Assembly: GCF_002234675.1 (NCBI RefSeq)
Contig: NC_019862.2
Span: forward strand, 32,374,134-32,438,133
Length of the DNA: 64,000 nt
From: Oryzias latipes
Lineage: Eukaryota > Chordata > Actinopteri > Beloniformes > Adrianichthyidae
Reading direction: 5' to 3'
The position numbers and the translations under genes were made by a program. Below the pieces are notes generated by a model. The model was not told where the DNA came from. It did no database searches and saw nothing but the letters and a program-made list of their open reading frames with translations. Below, one piece after another: positions 59,195 to 64,000 of the stretch (position 1 is its first letter; each line of letters opens with the position of its first letter).

Positions 59195-60718
59195 TAAAGG
59201 GCGTAAAATGCCCCCCCTCCCCCTCCCCCCTTAATATATACATCCCAACATAAACACACACATGCACACACACCCCTTCTCAAACACACATACACGCACA
59301 CACATGTTGCAAGGGAGGTGGGACCTGGGTCCATCTGTCCCCTGCCTCTTCCCTTCTGGGGGGTACGGGCCCCTTTGCAACGGCGGCCGTGTCCCCGGGG
59401 TGCCGGCTTCCTGGGCCCGGCGGTGCTCTCTCCGCGCGGTGGGGGGGTTCACATTACATCTGAGCCGGGGGTGTCTGGTCCCTGGGGGGTGGGTTCTGGT
59501 CCTTGCTCCTGAGTGCTGGGCCCCGCCAAATTTCCAACTGTGGCCGAGCCTGGTCGGCCATATTTACAACACCCCTTCTGGGCCCTCTTTTTTTCCCCAG
59601 GGTTCCCCCCTCCTGGGCGGGGGCGGCGGGCCCGCTGCCTCGCTCCTCCCTGGACCAACCGTCGGCCGGGCGGGTGGCTGCCTGGAGTGCGGGGCGGGTC
59701 TCCCTTGGGGGGTCCTGGCTCGTACCTGGGGTTGGGGCGGGGGGATGCCCGGAACTCCTGGGTGGTGGTGGGGTGCTCGTTTGGGGCTGTGGGCGTCCTT
59801 CTCCGGTGGGGCCCTGCGTTGGGTTCTCCCGGCGCGGCGGGGGGGCTGCTCTCCTGGTTGGGCTGGGGCGGCGCTCTCTTTCCCTACGTGCCTCCCTGGC
59901 CTCTGGCTCTGGGGGCCTTGCGGCGGCCCTGCTGGCCCTGGCCTGGGTGGCGGGCTTGGTCGCCCGGGCGGCGGTTGTTCTCTGCCGGTTCCCGTGTGGC
60001 GTTGGGGGGATTCCGGCTGCCGCTGCTGCTGCGGTGGGGGTCTTGGGGTGGGGATGGCTGGGCACTCTCCCTCCTTCTTTTCACGTTCCACCATCCATTT
60101 TAGAAGAACATAAAACCTCACCTGAGCACTGGTGTTAGCTCACCTTTGCACTAATAGCTTGCATGACTGAATGACTGAAATATTTCACACTAGTTGGTTT
60201 AAAGGCATACGTATGCGTGTGAACACTATCTGTTTTGTGTACATGTTGACATGTGCACATTTTTGCAGCTAGCAGGTGTGTTTATAATATTTGAGTGTGT
60301 GTGTGGACAGACTCCGCCCTTTTTGTACTGCATTTGAACCTTACCATAATGATTAACAACCAGTAAACCTGTCTGCTCTATGCTGCTTCATGGTCTTACC
60401 CCCCTTCCCCTCCTATTATCACCCCCTACCCCCCCTCTCTCTATCGTCCCTCCCTCTTCTTCCCCTCTTTCCTTTTCCGTCCGGTCCAACACCAAAGATT
60501 TTCAAACATGATTGAAATTAATAAAGTTTGGCCTCAATTCCAAAAGGGGTTTATTCAGACATACCTTTGGTTTGTCTGAAGATTAATAACCCCTCTTGTT
60601 AAAGTAAAAAATGTCCAACACAAGAGGCCCTCAGCTCTCATCTGTCTGCCCAGCTGTTGGACAGGACAAGTTAAAAAAAGAAAAAATAAATAAATAAATA
60701 AATAAAGGGCGTAAAATG
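59195..60718 (+). mobile_element. 1.49-kb GC-rich retroposon with a 16-bp target-site duplication
   Basis: The direct repeat taaagggcgtaaaatg at 59195-59210 and 60703-60718 flanks a 1492-bp insert. The insert opens with C-rich runs and a (CA)-rich stretch. It continues with about 750 bp of very GC-rich DNA (59330-60080) and an AT-normal part, has AATAAA at 60520-60525, and ends in an A-rich tail of (AAAT)n, with the polarity of plus-strand retroposition. The GC-rich core is open in several frames (283 codons at 59262-60113; 203 and 185 on the minus strand), yielding only G/P/R/A-rich low-complexity protein without domains. I take these frames as composition artefacts. I cannot name the family: a 5'-truncated LINE 3' UTR and a non-autonomous element are both possible. 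Confidence 0.85.
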
Positions 60719-61085
60719 TGAATATGTCTTTGTTGATACAACTTTTACATGTAATAGATTCTGTTTGTTAGTCTTTAACAGCAAATGATAACAATCTTGA
60801 ATGGTTCTAATAATCCAGAAAACAGCAAAATCTCTGCTTCATAGTTTCTTAAGTCTGTTTTTAAGGGAACTGGTTATTAAAATTTAACTTAATTTAAAAT
60901 TTAGCCTTGAGAGCCGCTAATGACCACAACATCTATCTATCTTTCTGTCTGTCTAGTTATCCTTTTAACTCAAACGTCCCAGACCAAGCCCCCCCTCCAA
61001 TGATGACACGCGCGCCTCCATGTCCAGCTTTCCAAAGTGTCCAAATCCTCCTTTCTGCAGCTGCTCTCTCACAGACAGCGTTGCC

Positions 61086-64000
61086 ATGGAGAGGTCTGGG
61101 TCTGTGCTCCTTCTCCTTCTTCATGTTCTGCTGGGTTCGGGAGGCGCGCAGCATCTTTCAGGCGCGCGCCTTGGACCGTGGAGGCACCGGCTTCAGTGGG
61201 AGAACAACGGTCGGGTGTTCAGCTTGCTGAGTACCGGGACTCGGTACCACTCGCCCTCACATAGCAGGAGGCGCACGCAGCTGCTGCTGACGACAAACCC
61301 GGGTTCTGAGCAGATCCAGCCCCCTGCAGCTCTGGGCAGGTCCACCAGAACCAGACCTGTGGGCTCTGGCGGCGCAGCGGGAATTTTGGAACAAATCAGC
61401 CAAACGGAGGCGTCAGATGTTGGTTCTGATGCGGGTCAGTTCCTTCTCGCTTCCGGGCGGACTTCCACGCGCCTGGCTCCATTTAACGGCAGTGATGGGG
61501 CTTTTACCGCCACTCCAGAGTTCTCCGGAAGCGGAGTCCCGCGGGGAGGCCGGAGCGCACCAAGAGGTGACGCCGGTGCGCAACGGGCCAATGCGGCGCA
61601 AGAAAGAGCGCGGGGCTCGGAGCGCAGCCAGCTCAGTGGTCTCGAAGGCGACGGTTCAAACTCGGTATGGAGCAACGTGTCTGCGGAGGACTCCGTCCCT
61701 CATCAGACCCATTCAGGAGACGCCCCAACAGCGCACAGCGCGCGGGGAGCGCGCCCGCCGGCCAGGGTCGCTCCACAGCCCAACGATACTCCTCCAGAGC
61801 CGCCCAGCAACAATGCTGGAACTCGACTTCCCCCCAGGGCCACGGACACGGCGGATGCGAGCGATCCACGGGATCCACACAGTATCCATTACAGGAACTC
61901 GGTTTTCTACAACGTTTACGCACCGGACCGCAGGAACAGGCTGGACACGCGCCCTCCAGGAACCGGGTACGGCACCAGGTTCTTCCACAACGGTGAGGCC
62001 GAGGGCAATGATACTTGAACCTCCGGTATAGGTCAATGATTTTGAACACTAGTATGTCACTTCAGGTAAATTATAGAGCATTATGGGATAGTTTGGCTTC
62101 ACTAACTCTCCTCATGTCATTTCAAATAAAGGATAGAAATGTCAAACCTATTTTATATGATCTTAATATTACGAAGATTAACCTTTAAGATAATTTTGAA
62201 ATACTTCTTTATATTCTCCAATCTGTCAAACCAGTGCCCTCATGAATCAACAGGTTTTTCTGTTTCCAGGTCTCCCAGACCTGATTCCAGACCCCTACTA
62301 CATCCAAGCAGCTTCGTACATCCAGAGGGTGCAGATGTATGCGCTTCGCTGTGCAGCAGAGGAGAACTGCCTTTCCAGGTTCGCTATAAATTAGGATTTT
62401 AATGAGGGTTGCTTACTTAACTTTGCTTTGCAGCTGTTGTGTCCTCAGGCTCCAGGAATAACACAGTGAGTCACTAAAGCCGTTGGCAGACACAAGCAAA
62501 TCTGAGAATATGTCAGACTGAAATGGTAGCATTCCATGGAGGATTTGTGTTGCCCCCCCACCCACCTGGATTTGACAGCGGAGTGACAGAGAGGACGGAC
62601 ACAAACCTGGAAGTAAATGGCGTATACTTATATAGCGCCTTTCTTCCTACAAGGACAAAGCGCTTTACAGTCACAGACCCATTCACCCAGTCACACACAC
62701 ATTCACACACACAGTCACACACTGGAAGCTGCCTGAGACTCCTCTGGTGGACGCCTCAAAGGAAAATCTTTCTGAAATGACAGACAGACGGTTTCTGAGG
62801 AGCTAAATCTGAGGCCATGCGAGCTGGACAGGGAGTTCCGTGTCGGGGGGTGAGGAGGACGTGCTGAGGTGATGCAGCTTTCCTCATTGCAGGTCTGCGT
62901 ACCATCACAGCGTCAGTGACCTGGACTACAGAGTTCTGCTGCGCTTTCCTCAGCGAGTGAAGAACCAGGGCACTGCAGACTTCCTTCCACAGAAACCCAG
63001 ACACCAGTGGGAATGGCACAGCTGTCACCAGTGAGTCACGCCTTTTAATTCACCTTTAATGAGCACAAAAAGACAAATAGAGCCCCTTTAAAGGTGCTCT
63101 GTAGACACAAACGTTTAACTGAAGGCCCTTGTTGAATAAAACTCTTTAGTTTCAAACACCTTCTCGTTTTTTTTCTGAATTTTATTGAGAAATGTAAATA
63201 TTTACACAGAAACGAAAAATGTACGAATTTAAACAATGAACTGTTTCAAAAGAGAAGTAAAGGATAGAAATCCTGAGCAGGTAGGGAGTCACAGAGTTAG
63301 AAAACCAGCTAGAGCTCAGAGGTCTGCAGCCCTCAACACTCAAAGAGCCATGGGGGGGGGATTCCCACTGATCGTAATCCAGAAGCAGCCAGACAGACAG
63401 AGAATATAGAAACAGTTCAAACAAATGTGATCCAGTGGATTCTCCAGGGTTGAAATGTTAACAGCCTTTAGGTTGCAGCAGTGAAGAAGATCAGCAGGAA
63501 AGCTGCCCTTCTGTGTGTTTAGGCATTACCACAGCATGGAGGCCTTCAGCAACTATGACCTGCTGGATGTTTCCTCTGGACAGAAGGTCGCTGAGGGGCA
63601 CAAAGCCAGTTTCTGTCTGGAGGACACTTCCTGTGACCCAGGAGTCCGCCGCCGGTTTGCGTGCACCGCCCACACCCAAGTCAGTCTGCGGTTTGACCAT
63701 GCTCACCAGCCTATCCTTCTTTATTTTGTTTGGACTCCAGTTGTGTCATAAAACGTGCGGTGAAATAGGTATGTGCTGCTTTCAGGGGCTCGGTCCTGGT
63801 TGCTATGATACGTATCACGCCAACATTGACTGTCAGTGGATCGACATCACCGACGTGCCTCCTGGAAACTACGTTCTTAAGGTGAGATGCAGAGACTGTG
63901 TTGACGACGTCCAAACCATGCGGCGCTGAAGTTTCCCCTGTTTTCCAGGTGACAGTGAACCCATCTCAGCTGGTCCAGGAGTCGGACTTTTCCAACAACG
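61086..64000 (+). CDS. Lysyl oxidase, LOX/LOXL5 type, 3' end missing
   Basis: Secreted copper amine oxidase that converts lysines of collagen and elastin to aldehydes for cross-linking. Exons: 61086-61992, 62270-62378, 62893-63030, 63523-63679, 63786-63881, 63949 to beyond 64000; all junctions in phase. The ATG at 61086 (gccATGg) starts a signal peptide, [20 protein letters not shown]; an ATG 22 codons earlier would hide it. [13 protein letters not shown] opens a propeptide of about 250 residues rich in R, P, S and [21 protein letters not shown] opens the catalytic domain, with copper site WHSCHQHYHSM, the cofactor lysine in [14 protein letters not shown] and the cofactor tyrosine in GCYDTY. 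No SRCR domains, so not LOXL2-4. Propeptide wording is closer to LOX than LOXL1; LOXL5 (fish paralogue) and LOX cannot be separated by eye. The last residues (about 40) are off the window. Confidence 0.93.
62618..62725. repeat. Dispersed repeat in lysyl oxidase intron 2
   Basis: Contains acttatatagcgcctttctt, caaagcgctttacagtcaca and a tail of cattcacacacacagtcaca. This is a very common fish dispersed repeat (tatatagcgcc...aagcgctttacag). No coding sequence. Confidence 0.7.

Noticed and set aside
59262-60138. Overlapping 185-283 codon frames on both strands in the GC-rich retroposon
   Set aside because: Open frames in many phases at once reflect a stop-poor GC-rich composition; the products are low-complexity G/P/R/A sequence without domains.

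Overview
This window is vertebrate chromosomal DNA, almost certainly from a teleost fish. The genes are multi-exon with GT-AG introns. Their order MATK-ZFR2-ATCAY-NMRK2, with two minus-strand genes followed by two plus-strand genes, matches human 19p13.3 as I know it. The repeats (L2 LINE with a TGATTC tail, tRNA-type SINE, hAT elements, dispersed tails I recognise from fish) are those of a ray-finned fish. There are no bacterial or viral genes, no rRNA or tRNA genes, and no CRISPR.

Layout. 1-5800: matk (minus strand); SH3, SH2 and the first part of the kinase domain are present, and the last exons lie off the left edge. 6671-7194: a short palindromic tandem array between matk and zfr2. 7441-38333: zfr2 (minus strand), 19 coding exons and about 1009 residues. 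Its introns hold most of the repeats: an 8.2-kb 12-bp minisatellite (10199-18362) broken by an L2 fragment, two hAT-like elements, a MITE, a 47-bp GC-box minisatellite organised in 400-bp higher-order repeats (30250-31775), and a LINE-like unit that keeps ORF1 but has no reverse transcriptase (34890-36740). 38334-41100: the divergent zfr2/atcay promoter region, with an AAT/ATT inverted repeat. 41109-47107: atcay (plus strand), 369 codons. 50716-52640: a 24/25-bp AT-rich array. 53950-56760: nmrk2 (plus strand), 201 codons, with a clear CCAAT/CRE/TATA promoter. 59195-60718: a 1.49-kb GC-rich retroposon with a 16-bp target-site duplication. 61086-64000: a lysyl oxidase gene of the LOX/LOXL5 type (plus strand), cut by the right edge.

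The genes do not form one pathway. They are an ancient linkage group: a negative regulator of Src kinases, a DZF/zinc-finger RNA-binding protein, the neuronal BCH protein caytaxin, nicotinamide riboside kinase 2, and an extracellular matrix cross-linking oxidase. I checked reading-frame phase at each exon junction. For the four recognised genes and the oxidase every junction keeps frame, so the exon coordinates are better supported than individual database matches could be here. The most unusual material is in the repeats: several retroposed units have exact target-site duplications, and three large minisatellites differ in architecture.
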